From contig JAFSYU010000041.1 in the NCBI GenBank assembly GCA_017443595.1, forward strand, positions 1 through 64,000: 64,000 nucleotides of DNA. Reading direction: 5' to 3'. The position numbers and the translations under genes are program-made. Below are positions 27,550-36,295 of the stretch, in pieces (positions within the stretch are counted from its first letter, which is position 1; each line of letters starts with the position of its first letter). The notes under the pieces were generated by a model, which was not told the DNA's origin, did not search any database, and saw nothing but the letters and a program-made list of their open reading frames with translations. This stretch comes from Clostridia bacterium (GTDB lineage: Bacteria > Bacillota > Clostridia > Oscillospirales > CAG-272).

Positions 27550-30500
27550 AAAAAAGACCGCAAATCGTTCGTATAATATGCGGGCTTCTCGTGCTTTTTA
27601 TGATGATCGCCGCCGGCTGCGATACGGCGCAGCAGATCACGGAAAGCGATACCCTGACGACGGAGCCTGTGACGGAAGAAGAAACGGAGCCGGAAGAAAC
27701 GGAAGAGGTAATAACGTATAAAAAAGTGTCAGACAAACTGGAGGTGCCGGAGGTGAAGCGCGTGACGACGGTAGAATTCATAACCGCGAATATGAATACC
27801 ATACTGAAAAACGGCTACGGAACAAAAAGCCTTATGGCGGACGCGTTTGATTCGGTATTTGACAAGGTCATAATTTTCAAAACCGGCAAAGACGGATACG
27901 GCGCGTACGTTTTAGGCAAAAGAACGGAGCTTGCAACATACGGCGTCACGCTTGAAAACGGTCATTATCTGGACCTGTATGACATCGCCCTGGTTTTCGG
28001 CGGCAGCTACAATTATGAATTAAACGGCAAAACGCCTGAAACCACGGTGGATATAGGCGGCAGAGTCGCCGTATGCGAAGGCGATACGGCAAAAATAACG
28101 GCGGACGGGCAAACGTACGACGCAGAAGTAAGATCGATCACAAGGATACTCGGTGATGAAAACGATTATACCGACGTTCATTTTATGAACGTAAAGGATA
28201 TCGCAAAGCTCACCGGGCTTAACGTGTATTATACGGATTCCGGAATAATCTGCTTTTCCGCGGGTCAGGCTTTTGACAGCCTGCGCGGATATTACGTGCT
28301 TGAAGAAGCGGCGAAGCTTTACCTTGAAGACGGCGAAAAAGAGGAATTCAAAAACAATATGTTCGTTGACATTCCGAACATAATCAAGCTGACGGAAAAC
28401 AACGTCGCCGCGTATTCAATGCCGTCGCTTGACTTAAACGCAAACGTTACCGCGTACGCATTGCAGGGCGTCAAAGCGGAGGTCGGGATCGGTCCGGCTA
28501 TCGTAGCGGGACAGGGAGAAAACGCGGAAAATTACACGGTCGTCCGCGTGTTTGATATTTACCAGACCTGCCACACGCAGTTCAACGCCTATCCGGCAGC
28601 TGTCCGCGGCGGCGTACGCGTAGCGGCGGCGGTCGTTTCAGACGGAGTGAACATATTAACCGCACCTTTCAGCGATACGACGGTAAAAGAGCTATGCGTA
28701 TATGACTGCAACGGCTCGTATAAATTCAGTATAAAACCGGCGTTTGACGCGCCGTACGTCATATCCGCGGGAGCTTTTACAGGTGAGGACGATCTGTTTG
28801 CCGTCGCGTCGGTAAATAATGAAAACGATACGAAGATACAGCTTTTTTCGGCAAAAGACGGATCGCCTGAAGAGAATATCTCTTTGAGCGTCAGCGGAGA
28901 AATAATTGATATGTCAGCGGAACGCGCCGTATCCGGTGCAGAGGGGCTCATCATATCGCACAAAAACGCCGCGTACGTGTATAAGGACGGAAAACTCTTG
29001 CAAATAGAACTTGACGGAAAAGAATATAACGGCGTTTACACATCCGCTTTCGGCGGTTACGCCGCTTCGTCCGACGCGGACGACGAATATAAAGCGTTTT
29101 CAACTGTAACGGAGATAAAAGACGGCGCGGTGACGGTAATAAACGCCGGCAAAAAGGAAAATATTTTTGTTTCCACAAAAGCAAAGAAAAACACGGAATA
29201 TATAAAAAAAGGATATTTCTGGCATACGAGAGTAGAATATCCCGCGCCCGTTATGCACAAGCTCAAGGACGGTGCCACGACCGCGATAAGATCCGACGAT
29301 TTCAAACTGTTCAGACTGTCGGCGGGCGGCGATGAATGCGCTCAGTACAGGATACAGTACAATATGTGGGAGCCGTGTTCCACGCACCGCTGGGGCAAGA
29401 CGGAACAGATGGGATATCTTATAAACTACGTTGATCCGGATACGGGGGAATACGCGTACGCCACGCTTACAAAAAAGGGCAAGCGCAACGATTATCTTGA
29501 ACTCGGCTCGTCGTTCTATAACGCCACGTACGCGCCGAACATCCCCGCGCTTGACAGACTCAATTTCTGGACGAGAAGAACGTATCTGCAAAGCCTTGCA
29601 GCGCTTTACAGAGACGCGCCCGAATACACGGTCGCCGTGTCGCCCGTGCACGAGCACGAGATAGATTCCGGCGCACAGTCCGTCGGCGACTATAACCCGG
29701 CTATGATAAGCTCGTTTGCGCAGTGGCTTGAAGATATGTACGGAACGATCGAAAAGGTAAACGAAAAATACGGCACGGATTTCAAGTCGTTCGATGAGCT
29801 TGACGCGCCGAGAGGGACAAAGCGCGGAGACTGGGACAAATATTCCACGAAGCGCAGCAAAAACGATTATTTTACGGTGTGGACGCTGTATAACAGATAT
29901 ATCGTGAGCCGTCACGTTATACAGTCGTACCGCGAGGCGCTGCTCGCGGGCTTCCCGCCGGAGCTGATAAAGGCTCACCAGATACCGGAGGGCGACGCGG
30001 TCGCGGGTCTTTTGGGTGAAGCTGATACGAGGATATCGCCGGTCGACGCCGTTTTGGCGGACGGCACCGGTTACGGCGGCACGAGATACAGCGTATGGTA
30101 CGAAGACGAAAACAATTTCTTCTCGTTGGCGGACAGATCGGGACACAACAACATAACTCTCGGCGAGTACAGTGCAATGGCTTCAAACGCCGGCGCCGCG
30201 TACAAACAGCTTAAATATATGTTTGATCACGGCATAGTTTTTACTCACGTTATGTCATGGGCGGGCAACGCCGCAGGCGGTGAGACCATGGATAAGAACG
30301 AGCAGTACGCCATAGATAAACTGCAGGAGAATGAAGAGCCGAGAAGCGCGTCGTCCGGCGGCACCGGCGATATACGCGCCTACGTGAACGGCGATACGGC
30401 TTATAATATCGTTGAAATAGGCTCAAAGCCGGAAAGCGCCGGACTTTTGAAGAGCGTCAAAGCCGACGGCAGCTTTGAAGGCACTGTATATCTGCAGCCG

Positions 30501-30944
30501 TTCCACGCGTTCGTCGGCGTTGTCGACGTTGCAAGAGACGTTAAGGCAAACGGCAAAGGGACGCTGACATACGAGATGAAAGGCAAAGTCGACGCGGACG
30601 GAAACGAGGTCGCCGGGTTAAATTACGGTGATACAGCAGAGCTGCGTATAACGGCAAAACCGACCGGAAAGAAAGGCAGAATGACCGTTAAGATAACGCA
30701 CGAGGGATACGAGCTGCCGGTCGCGGAATACACGTTCATCGTGACGGGCGAAGAGACCGAATACAGATACGTTTTCAAAAACCAGGTGTATTTGAAAGAC
30801 TGCACCGTTGTTGTGGAGTATGATAAGGCGGATATAACCGACCTTGACGCAACGCTCATGTATGAGATGACGGCGAGAAAGTATTTCGGCGAGACCTCGC
30901 CTAAAGCGCACGAGGGCGGAGTGAGTTTTGATATAATGGGATAA
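27546..30944 (+). CDS. Large lipoprotein, probable GH-A/GH42-like glycoside hydrolase
   Basis: An 1132-residue surface lipoprotein. A signal peptide ends in lipobox MIAAGC (Cys at about 25), followed by a Thr/Glu-rich linker. Residues about 100-260 resemble copper-amine-oxidase-type N-terminal repeats (LDLYDIALVFGGSY, NVKDIAKLTGLNVYY). The middle part is beta-rich. Residues about 620-930 have barrel-like features and the string VSPVHEHEIDSG, followed by a GH42-like Trp-Leu-rich segment; the C-terminus is a beta-sandwich. The glycosidase assignment is an inference. Its ATG overlaps the pepT stop; an upstream in-frame start at 27492 would lie inside pepT and spoil the signal peptide. Confidence 0.6.
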   Translation: MKKRPQIVRIICGLLVLFMMIAAGCDTAQQITESDTLTTEPVTEEETEPEETEEVITYKKVSDKLEVPEVKRVTTVEFITANMNTILKNGYGTKSLMADAFDSVFDKVIIFKTGKDGYGAYVLGKRTELATYGVTLENGHYLDLYDIALVFGGSYNYELNGKTPETTVDIGGRVAVCEGDTAKITADGQTYDAEVRSITRILGDENDYTDVHFMNVKDIAKLTGLNVYYTDSGIICFSAGQAFDSLRGYYVLEEAAKLYLEDGEKEEFKNNMFVDIPNIIKLTENNVAAYSMPSLDLNANVTAYALQGVKAEVGIGPAIVAGQGENAENYTVVRVFDIYQTCHTQFNAYPAAVRGGVRVAAAVVSDGVNILTAPFSDTTVKELCVYDCNGSYKFSIKPAFDAPYVISAGAFTGEDDLFAVASVNNENDTKIQLFSAKDGSPEENISLSVSGEIIDMSAERAVSGAEGLIISHKNAAYVYKDGKLLQIELDGKEYNGVYTSAFGGYAASSDADDEYKAFSTVTEIKDGAVTVINAGKKENIFVSTKAKKNTEYIKKGYFWHTRVEYPAPVMHKLKDGATTAIRSDDFKLFRLSAGGDECAQYRIQYNMWEPCSTHRWGKTEQMGYLINYVDPDTGEYAYATLTKKGKRNDYLELGSSFYNATYAPNIPALDRLNFWTRRTYLQSLAALYRDAPEYTVAVSPVHEHEIDSGAQSVGDYNPAMISSFAQWLEDMYGTIEKVNEKYGTDFKSFDELDAPRGTKRGDWDKYSTKRSKNDYFTVWTLYNRYIVSRHVIQSYREALLAGFPPELIKAHQIPEGDAVAGLLGEADTRISPVDAVLADGTGYGGTRYSVWYEDENNFFSLADRSGHNNITLGEYSAMASNAGAAYKQLKYMFDHGIVFTHVMSWAGNAAGGETMDKNEQYAIDKLQENEEPRSASSGGTGDIRAYVNGDTAYNIVEIGSKPESAGLLKSVKADGSFEGTVYLQPFHAFVGVVDVARDVKANGKGTLTYEMKGKVDADGNEVAGLNYGDTAELRITAKPTGKKGRMTVKITHEGYELPVAEYTFIVTGEETEYRYVFKNQVYLKDCTVVVEYDKADITDLDATLMYEMTARKYFGETSPKAHEGGVSFDIMG

Positions 30945-30950
30945 GACGAA

Positions 30951-30970
30951 GGGCGGGCGACCGCCCTTTT
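30951..30970 (+). terminator. Intrinsic terminator after the lipoprotein gene
   Basis: GGGCGG-GCGA-CCGCCC followed by TTTT, 6 nt after the stop codon. Confidence 0.8.
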
Positions 30971-31200
30971 GATTTAAATTAAGAATTACGAATTCAGAAT
31001 TCAGAAAGAACGGAGACGGCGTTTAGCAGGGGAGGGGTCTGCGCTCCCGCGCCGCCGTCGGCGGCGATCCCTTGCTGCAGGGTCCTCATCCGTCACGGTA
31101 AAGCCGTGACACCTTCCCCCCAAGCAGGGAAGACCGAACGTGGCGCTGTTCACGCCGCGAAGCGCGAGTATAAAAATTTTAAAATCCCCGTAAGATTTTG
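30971..31200. repeat. Intergenic repeat-rich stretch
   Basis: This non-coding stretch has AT-rich AATTCAGAATTCAG-type tandem pieces (about 30985-31005), GC-rich inverted repeats (CCGCCGTCGGCGG near 31060) and a hairpin GTCACGG-TAAAG-CCGTGAC (31092-31110) flanked by CCTCATCC and CACCTTCCCCCC. That last composition resembles a dispersed intergenic repeat commonly met in gut Clostridia genomes; I say this from memory. No gene is supported. Confidence 0.5.
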
Positions 31201-31258
31201 CTCTCTCAAAGAGTATAATAGGTGAACGGAACTGCAGGACTGTTATCAAGGAGAGAAT

Positions 31259-31804
31259 ATGGACAAAGGCGCGGAATATTACAGCCGGTATCTTAACGGC
31301 GACGACGAGGGGCTCGTGCTCCTTGTGCGCGACTACAAAGACGGGCTGATAATGTATCTATACGGAATATGTAAAAATATACATACCGCGGAGGATCTGT
31401 GCGAGGATACTTTCGTACGTCTCGTAACGAAAAAACCGAAGTATACCGGCAAGGCGTCGTTCAAAACGTGGCTTTACACCATAGGCAGGAACGTCGCGTA
31501 CAGCGAAATGCGGAAAGCGCACGTTCACGTTTCCGCGGACGAGCTTGAGATACCGGACGATATGACGCTTGAGGAGCGGTACGAGACGGACGAGCGGCGG
31601 GCGGCGGTAAGGCGGCTTGCAGGGTATCTCAAGCCCGCTCAGCGCGAGGCGGTATGGCTTACGTATTTTGAAGGTATGACGGTAAAGGAAACGGCGAGGA
31701 TAATGAAGAAAAACGAGGGCGCCGTATCTTTGCTTCTGTTCCGCGCGAAAAAAGAGCTGAAAAAAATGCTTGAAAGAGAGGGGATAACCGGTGAGGACAT
31801 ATAA
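31259..31804 (+). CDS. ECF-type RNA polymerase sigma factor
   Basis: A 181-residue ECF sigma factor. Region 2 is AEDLCEDTFVRLVTK (about 41-55) with FKTWLYTIGRNVAYSEMRK (about 64-82); region 4 has LKPAQREAVWLTYFEGMTV and KETARIMKKNEGAVSLLLF (about 121-162). AAGGAGAG precedes the ATG. The next gene, overlapping by 14 nt, encodes a membrane protein likely to be its anti-sigma factor. The upstream sequence (GTAAGATTTT, then GAGTATAATAGG about 50 nt before the ATG) could be a self-recognised promoter, but this is unsure. Confidence 0.92.
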   Translation: MDKGAEYYSRYLNGDDEGLVLLVRDYKDGLIMYLYGICKNIHTAEDLCEDTFVRLVTKKPKYTGKASFKTWLYTIGRNVAYSEMRKAHVHVSADELEIPDDMTLEERYETDERRAAVRRLAGYLKPAQREAVWLTYFEGMTVKETARIMKKNEGAVSLLLFRAKKELKKMLEREGITGEDI

Positions 31805-32696
31805 TGAGATGGCGCAAAGGGTACTGATGCGCCGGGATGAATATTACGAGAAAAAACAGAGCGGAAAGGTCACGCGGTCGACCGTTTCCGCAATTGTCGC
31901 CGCCTCGGTCACGGCGGTAATAATCCTGATCGGCACGATAATCGGCGGCGCGATGAAAAAAAACGTGCTGCCCGCAGCCGTCGGAGAAGCGTCTGATGAT
32001 ATGACCGGCGATACGGTATCCGACGCTATGGCGGAAACAGATACGGCGGAGGATATAACGGACGGAGTATATCGGAGAAAGCTGGCTTCATTGCTGAAAA
32101 TACAGCGCGATCATCCGGACGCTTTCGGCTGGATATCGGTCCCCGGAACGGTAATAGATAATATCGTGATGCAGAGCAAAGACTCAAATAACGAATACCT
32201 TTATAAAGAGTATAACGGAAACTATACGCGATACGGTTCGGTGTTTGCAGACTGGCGTAATAAAAGGAATATCCTTGAAAACAGAAATACGGTGTTATAC
32301 GGTCAAATAGCGGAAAAAACCGGTATGATGTTCACGCCCCTTAAAGATATTGCGGAAAATGAGGATACGTTTCAAAATCAAACCGTTGATATAATAACCG
32401 CGGACGGGATATTTACGTACGAGATCTTTTCGGTATATTATTCAGGCGCGGTCAATATTTTAGCGGACAAGATAGAAACGGATTTTTTTAATGATCAAGA
32501 GTTTTTGGACTTCTGTGAAAGCTGTAAAAACAAGTCGTTATACGAAAAAAACGCGGAATTTGCCGCCGACGGCAGAATACTGACGCTTGTTTCGTATACC
32601 TACGCAAGGGACGAAAAAAACGTTATCGTACACGCGTTTTTGAAAGAGGTGGAGGTCGTCCCTGTTGATATGATAACGCAGGATACCGGAGCCTGA
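31791..32696 (+). CDS. Membrane-anchored pseudo-sortase, probable anti-sigma factor
   Basis: A 301-residue type II membrane protein: a short cytoplasmic part (1-31), one membrane segment (about 32-52), a linker, and an outside class B sortase fold (about 95-295). It aligns without gaps to the active sortase at 58915-59925 around the catalytic region, but all three catalytic residues are changed: His222 to Gln172 (YGQIA), Cys316 to Tyr269 (LTLVSYT), Arg324 to Asn277. The GTG start overlaps the sigma gene by 14 nt. I infer an anti-sigma factor whose outside domain binds a sortase-type ligand without cutting it. Confidence 0.75.
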   Translation: MRTYNEMAQRVLMRRDEYYEKKQSGKVTRSTVSAIVAASVTAVIILIGTIIGGAMKKNVLPAAVGEASDDMTGDTVSDAMAETDTAEDITDGVYRRKLASLLKIQRDHPDAFGWISVPGTVIDNIVMQSKDSNNEYLYKEYNGNYTRYGSVFADWRNKRNILENRNTVLYGQIAEKTGMMFTPLKDIAENEDTFQNQTVDIITADGIFTYEIFSVYYSGAVNILADKIETDFFNDQEFLDFCESCKNKSLYEKNAEFAADGRILTLVSYTYARDEKNVIVHAFLKEVEVVPVDMITQDTGA

Positions 32697-32708
32697 TATC
32701 CGGCGAAA

Positions 32709-32730
32709 GGCGGGGAGACCCGTCTTTTTT
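32709..32730 (+). terminator. Intrinsic terminator after the pseudo-sortase gene
   Basis: GGCGGG-GAGA-CCCGTC (one G-T pair) followed by six T, 13 nt after the stop. Confidence 0.85.
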
Positions 32731-32800
32731 GACTTTTGTACCGTCCGGGTTTTAAGATCTTGTTAATATCCGGAATTGCCGGCGCGGTGCAAATATACAC

Positions 32801-32829
32801 TTGACTTTTTTTGAAAAAAATGATATACT
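32801..32829 (+). promoter_or_regulatory. Promoter for the barnase-barstar genes
   Basis: TTGACT (32801-32806), 17-bp spacer, TATACT (32824-32829) with TGA before it; 25 nt before the barnase ATG. Confidence 0.82.
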
Positions 32830-32853
32830 TTGTATAAATCGAGAGGTGTTGTA

Positions 32854-33393
32854 ATGAAAGATCTGATCAAACGAATTTCCGCTTTGGCGGTGTTTTGCAC
32901 GCTGCTGTTTACGTTCTCCGCGTGCCTTGATATAACGGGATTTGAAACGGTCACGGACAGCGGACTTGAAATAGTTACGGAAAGCGGTACCGCGACCGCG
33001 GCGGATGATACCGTGACGGAAGCGCAGACGGCGACGACGCCGGAGGAAGAACGGCTTCCGAAGGACGGCTCTTATACGAGGAAGGAGGACGTTGCTCTTT
33101 ACCTTAAGTTTTACGGAAAGCTCCCGTCAAACTTCATAACGAAGGAAGATGCGAAAAAGCTCGGCTGGCCCGGCGGCGGACTTGACGGTTACGCGGACGG
33201 CAAATGCATAGGCGGCGACTATTTCGGAAATTACGATGGAAAGCTGCCGAAAAAGCAGGGCAGAAAATATTACGAATGTGATATAGACACGCTCGGCGCG
33301 GATTCCCGCGGCGATAAGCGGATAGTTTATTCAAACGACGGGCTGATCTTCTATACGGGGGATCACTATGAGACGTTTGAACAGTTATATTGA
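32854..33393 (+). CDS. Barnase-family ribonuclease with lipoprotein signal
   Basis: A 179-residue guanyl-specific ribonuclease. The N-terminus is a signal peptide with a lipobox-like FSAC (Cys at about 26), then a Thr/Glu-rich linker (about 30-70) and a barnase fold. Catalytic residues known from barnase are in place: Glu141 (YYECDID), Arg152 and Arg156 (SRGDKRIVY) and His171 (TGDHYETF). It is therefore expected to be active outside the cell, held in the membrane or released. The barstar gene follows 7 nt later. GAGGTG precedes the ATG; the longer frame from 32830 has no ribosome site. Confidence 0.93.
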   Translation: MKDLIKRISALAVFCTLLFTFSACLDITGFETVTDSGLEIVTESGTATAADDTVTEAQTATTPEEERLPKDGSYTRKEDVALYLKFYGKLPSNFITKEDAKKLGWPGGGLDGYADGKCIGGDYFGNYDGKLPKKQGRKYYECDIDTLGADSRGDKRIVYSNDGLIFYTGDHYETFEQLY

Positions 33394-33400
33394 GGTGGAT

Positions 33401-33679
33401 ATGCAGAGGATAGAAAAAATAACCGTTGACGCCGCCGCTTTTACGGATACCGCGTCGACACACGCGGCGCTGCGTGCCGCAATAGGCGAAAAAGGCTACG
33501 CGGGCTCAAATCTTGACGCTCTTCACGACGTACTGACGAGCATCGGCAGACGGACGAGGATAACCGTTACAAATTACAGAGCGGCTGAGGAAAATCTCGG
33601 AGAATACGCGGAAAAGCTGGCGCTGGTGCTTGCGGTCTCCGCCTCGTCAAATCCCGTGCTCACGGTGGTTTTTGAATGA
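33401..33679 (+). CDS. Barstar-family ribonuclease inhibitor
   Basis: A 92-residue cytoplasmic inhibitor that blocks the barnase active site. The family core is clear: a middle helix GSNLDALHDVLTSIG (about 37-51) that plugs the nuclease, then TRITVTNY and ALVLAVSAS. The start MQRIEK (33401) has GAGGTGG ahead of it; an earlier in-frame start at 33368 would overlap the barnase gene. It protects the producer from its own ribonuclease. Confidence 0.92.
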   Translation: MQRIEKITVDAAAFTDTASTHAALRAAIGEKGYAGSNLDALHDVLTSIGRRTRITVTNYRAAEENLGEYAEKLALVLAVSASSNPVLTVVFE

Positions 33680-33680
33680 T

Positions 33681-33953
33681 ATGAGTTTTAAAAAACTTTT
33701 ATCCGTCTTTATTGCGGCGACGATCGTGTTTACGCCTCTTTTTTCCGTTTGCGTCTTTGCCGGAGCGGAAACCCCGGCGAGTCAGAGAGCGGGATCTGCG
33801 GAGCCTGAAATAACGGCGGAAACGGACGTATCGGAAAAAGCTTCCGCAGCCGTAACGGCGCTCACGGTGCTTGCCGTATTCCTGTTTGCGGTGATCGCGG
33901 CGACCTCCGTGCTTCTGATAGTTATGATAAAGAAAAACGCCGCGAAAAAATAG
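33681..33953 (+). CDS. Small secreted or membrane protein of unknown function
   Basis: A 90-residue protein with a signal-peptide-like N-terminus (hydrophobic 6-27, ending VFAGA) and a second membrane segment at about 59-83, then a short basic tail KKNAAKK. Between them is a short acidic stretch. It follows the barstar stop by 1 nt and ends the operon. I recognise no family; it could help anchor or export the ribonuclease, but that is a guess from position only. Confidence 0.6.
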   Translation: MSFKKLLSVFIAATIVFTPLFSVCVFAGAETPASQRAGSAEPEITAETDVSEKASAAVTALTVLAVFLFAVIAATSVLLIVMIKKNAAKK

Positions 33954-33973
33954 GCGTTTTATAATAATGCCGC

Positions 33974-34000
33974 AGCGCCCCGTGTCATATCGCGGGGCGT
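33974..34000 (+). terminator. Hairpin after the barnase operon
   Basis: Arms CGCCCCG (33976-33982) and CGGGGCG (33993-33999) with a 10-base loop; the downstream run (TCGTTAATTATTT) is only moderately T-rich. Confidence 0.6.
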
Positions 34001-34033
34001 CGTTAATTATTTAGTAAATTAAGTATTTGGCTA

Positions 34034-34062
34034 TTGACTTTTTTATTTATATCTGTTATAAT
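34034..34062 (+). promoter_or_regulatory. Promoter for the heterodimeric exporter operon
   Basis: TTGACT (34034-34039), 17-bp spacer, TATAAT (34057-34062) with TGT before it, 48 nt before the first ATG. Confidence 0.87.
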
Positions 34063-34110
34063 CAAAAAATGCCTGTATCAGTTGATAAATAAAAAAGAAA
34101 GGATCGCGGT

Positions 34111-34524
34111 ATGAAAAAATTTTGGCAGTACGTGCTGAACTTTGTTTTGAGCCTGCTTTTCCACTGGTACTGGAGCATACCGGCGTGGATCCTTCTGATA
34201 CTTCATTTTATATTCGGCATTTCGGTGTGGTGGTCCGTCGGCGCGTTTGTTTTATACGTTATAGGCGTCCGCGTATTCGTACACGCGGTCGGTTGGCTCG
34301 TACATATGGGCAACGAGGATGAAAAACCGCAGAAAAACAAAAATCCGTATTCAACAAGGATAAAAAAGTACGCGGAGATCGTAAATACGGACACGGCGGA
34401 AAGCAAAGGATCACAGCCCGCCGCGTCAAAGAAAAATACTGAAAGCAAGTATGCGGACACTGCGGAAAACAAAGGTCCGTGTTCAATGGAAATAAGAGAA
34501 AGAGAAAACAATGATATTCGGTAA
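34111..34524 (+). CDS. Small two-helix membrane protein preceding an ABC exporter
   Basis: A 137-residue protein with two membrane segments (about 7-37 and 40-65) rich in Trp and Phe, then a polar, charged tail of about 70 residues holding an imperfect repeat (TAESKGSQ.. / TAENKGPC..). It overlaps the ABC gene by 14 nt, so it is co-translated with the exporter. I know no family function; it may be an accessory subunit. Confidence 0.65.
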   Translation: MKKFWQYVLNFVLSLLFHWYWSIPAWILLILHFIFGISVWWSVGAFVLYVIGVRVFVHAVGWLVHMGNEDEKPQKNKNPYSTRIKKYAEIVNTDTAESKGSQPAASKKNTESKYADTAENKGPCSMEIRERENNDIR

Positions 34525-36295
34525 GTATGTAAACAGATATTACGTCAAATATCTCGGCTGGCTTCTGTTCGGTATAGTTTCGCTGTTCGTTGTGGACAGC
34601 GTTCAGCTTATCGTTCCGGAGCTTTACCGCACCGCGCTGAACGGCATAATATACGGAGAAGTTGAAATAAACGGCGTTATGCGCGCGTTTGATATGGACG
34701 TTTTGCTTGACAACGTGTGTCTGCCGCTTTTGTTCATCATACTTTCGCTCATTATAGGGCGTTTCGTATGGCGTATATGCTTTTTCGGCTCAGCGGTAAA
34801 AATGGAAACGGATCTGAGATCGCTTATGTTCGATCACTGCAAGGAGCTTTCGCAGCAGTTTTACAACGAGAACAAAGTCGGCGGACTTATGTCGCTTTTC
34901 ACAAACGATCTTGAGACGGTTCAGGACTGCTTCGGCGGCGGTATACTGATGGCGGCGGACGCGTCGCTTCTCGGTGTGCTTGCCGTTTACAAAATGGCGC
35001 GGATGAACATATGGCTCACGCTCTTTGCGCTTATACCTATGGCGTTGCTCGGCGCCGTAGGCACCATCGTAGGCAAGACGATGACGAAGCGCTGGGACAG
35101 CAGGCAGGAGGCGTTTTCAAGGCTTTCCGACTTTTCGCAGGAGAGTTTTTCCGGCATATCCGTCATAAAAGCGTTTGTAAGAGAAACGCGCGAACTTATG
35201 GCTTTCAGAAAGCTGAACCGTGAAAACGAGGACGCGAACGTCAGCTACGTGCGCGTATCCGTGCTTCTGAACATCCTCGTAACGCTTTTTGTTGAATCCG
35301 TTGTATGCATCATATTCGGATACGGCGGATATCTTGTATATTCCGGCGTGTTCAACGTAGGTCTTTTAATAGAGTTTTCCGGTTATTTCACCTCGGTCGT
35401 CTGGCCTATAATGGCGATAGCGGAGCTTATAGATATGAGCTCACGGGGCAAGGCGTCGCTTAAGCGCATTACCGACCTTATAGACGCGGACGTTGACGTC
35501 AAGGACAAAGAAAACGTGACTGATCCCGGAGAAATAAAGGGCGAGATCGAGTTTAGAAACCTTACGTTTACGTATCCCGGCGCGACAAAACCGTCTTTAA
35601 AAAACGTTTCGTTTAAAATAAACGCGGGAGAAAGCGTCGGTATAATAGGCAAGACGGGATCCGGAAAAACGACGGTAGCCGATCTGATACTCCGTCAGTA
35701 CAACGTGGACGACGGGATGATATTCATAGACGGGCACGATATAAATACGATACCGCTGAAGGTGATGCGCCGTTATTCGGCGTACGTTCCGCAGGACAAC
35801 TTCCTGTTCAGCGATACGATAGAGCGCAATATCGCCTTTGCCGTTGACGGTTATTCGGACGAGCAGATACAGACCGCGGCGGCTTACGCCGGAGTCCACG
35901 ACGATATAGCGGAATTTCCGGAAAAATACAAAACCGTATTAGGCGAGCGCGGCGTAACTGTATCCGGCGGACAGAAGCAGAGGATCTCCATAGCACGCGC
36001 GCTTATGAAGGACGCTTCAATAATCATAATGGACGACGCGGTGTCCGCCGTTGACACCAAAACGGAGGAACAGATACTTGACGCGTTAAAGACCGTCAGA
36101 GCCGGTAAAACGACAATGATGATAGCGCACCGCGTCAGCACCGTTGAAGATATGGACAAAATAATTTACGTAGAAGACGGAACAGTCACCGCCGTTGGTA
36201 CGCACGAGCAGCTTTACGAAAGCTGCGAGGCTTACAGAAAAACGGTGGAGCTGCAGCGTCTTGAAGAAGAGAGGAGGGAAGATCTCAATGCGTGA
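34511..36295 (+). CDS. Heterodimeric ABC exporter, half with non-canonical nucleotide site
   Basis: A 594-residue type IV exporter half: six membrane helices (about 15-310) and an NBD with Walker A GKTGSGKTT (about 380-388), signature VSGGQKQR and Walker B IIMDDAVSAVD. The catalytic Glu after Walker B is Asp, as expected of the degenerate half of heterodimers such as BmrCD or TM287/288. The partner gene overlaps its end by 8 nt. Likely substrates are lipids, drugs or peptides; the sequence does not tell. Confidence 0.9.
   Translation: MIFGKYVNRYYVKYLGWLLFGIVSLFVVDSVQLIVPELYRTALNGIIYGEVEINGVMRAFDMDVLLDNVCLPLLFIILSLIIGRFVWRICFFGSAVKMETDLRSLMFDHCKELSQQFYNENKVGGLMSLFTNDLETVQDCFGGGILMAADASLLGVLAVYKMARMNIWLTLFALIPMALLGAVGTIVGKTMTKRWDSRQEAFSRLSDFSQESFSGISVIKAFVRETRELMAFRKLNRENEDANVSYVRVSVLLNILVTLFVESVVCIIFGYGGYLVYSGVFNVGLLIEFSGYFTSVVWPIMAIAELIDMSSRGKASLKRITDLIDADVDVKDKENVTDPGEIKGEIEFRNLTFTYPGATKPSLKNVSFKINAGESVGIIGKTGSGKTTVADLILRQYNVDDGMIFIDGHDINTIPLKVMRRYSAYVPQDNFLFSDTIERNIAFAVDGYSDEQIQTAAAYAGVHDDIAEFPEKYKTVLGERGVTVSGGQKQRISIARALMKDASIIIMDDAVSAVDTKTEEQILDALKTVRAGKTTMMIAHRVSTVEDMDKIIYVEDGTVTAVGTHEQLYESCEAYRKTVELQRLEEERREDLNA

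Noticed and set aside
29100..30146. Minus-strand 348-residue open frame opposite the lipoprotein gene
   Set aside because: Arg-rich shadow of the real plus-strand gene; no recognisable motif.
30971..31200. Small protein gene in the repeat-rich interval (82-codon minus frame)
   Set aside because: The frame lies over inverted repeats and has an odd composition with no ribosome site.
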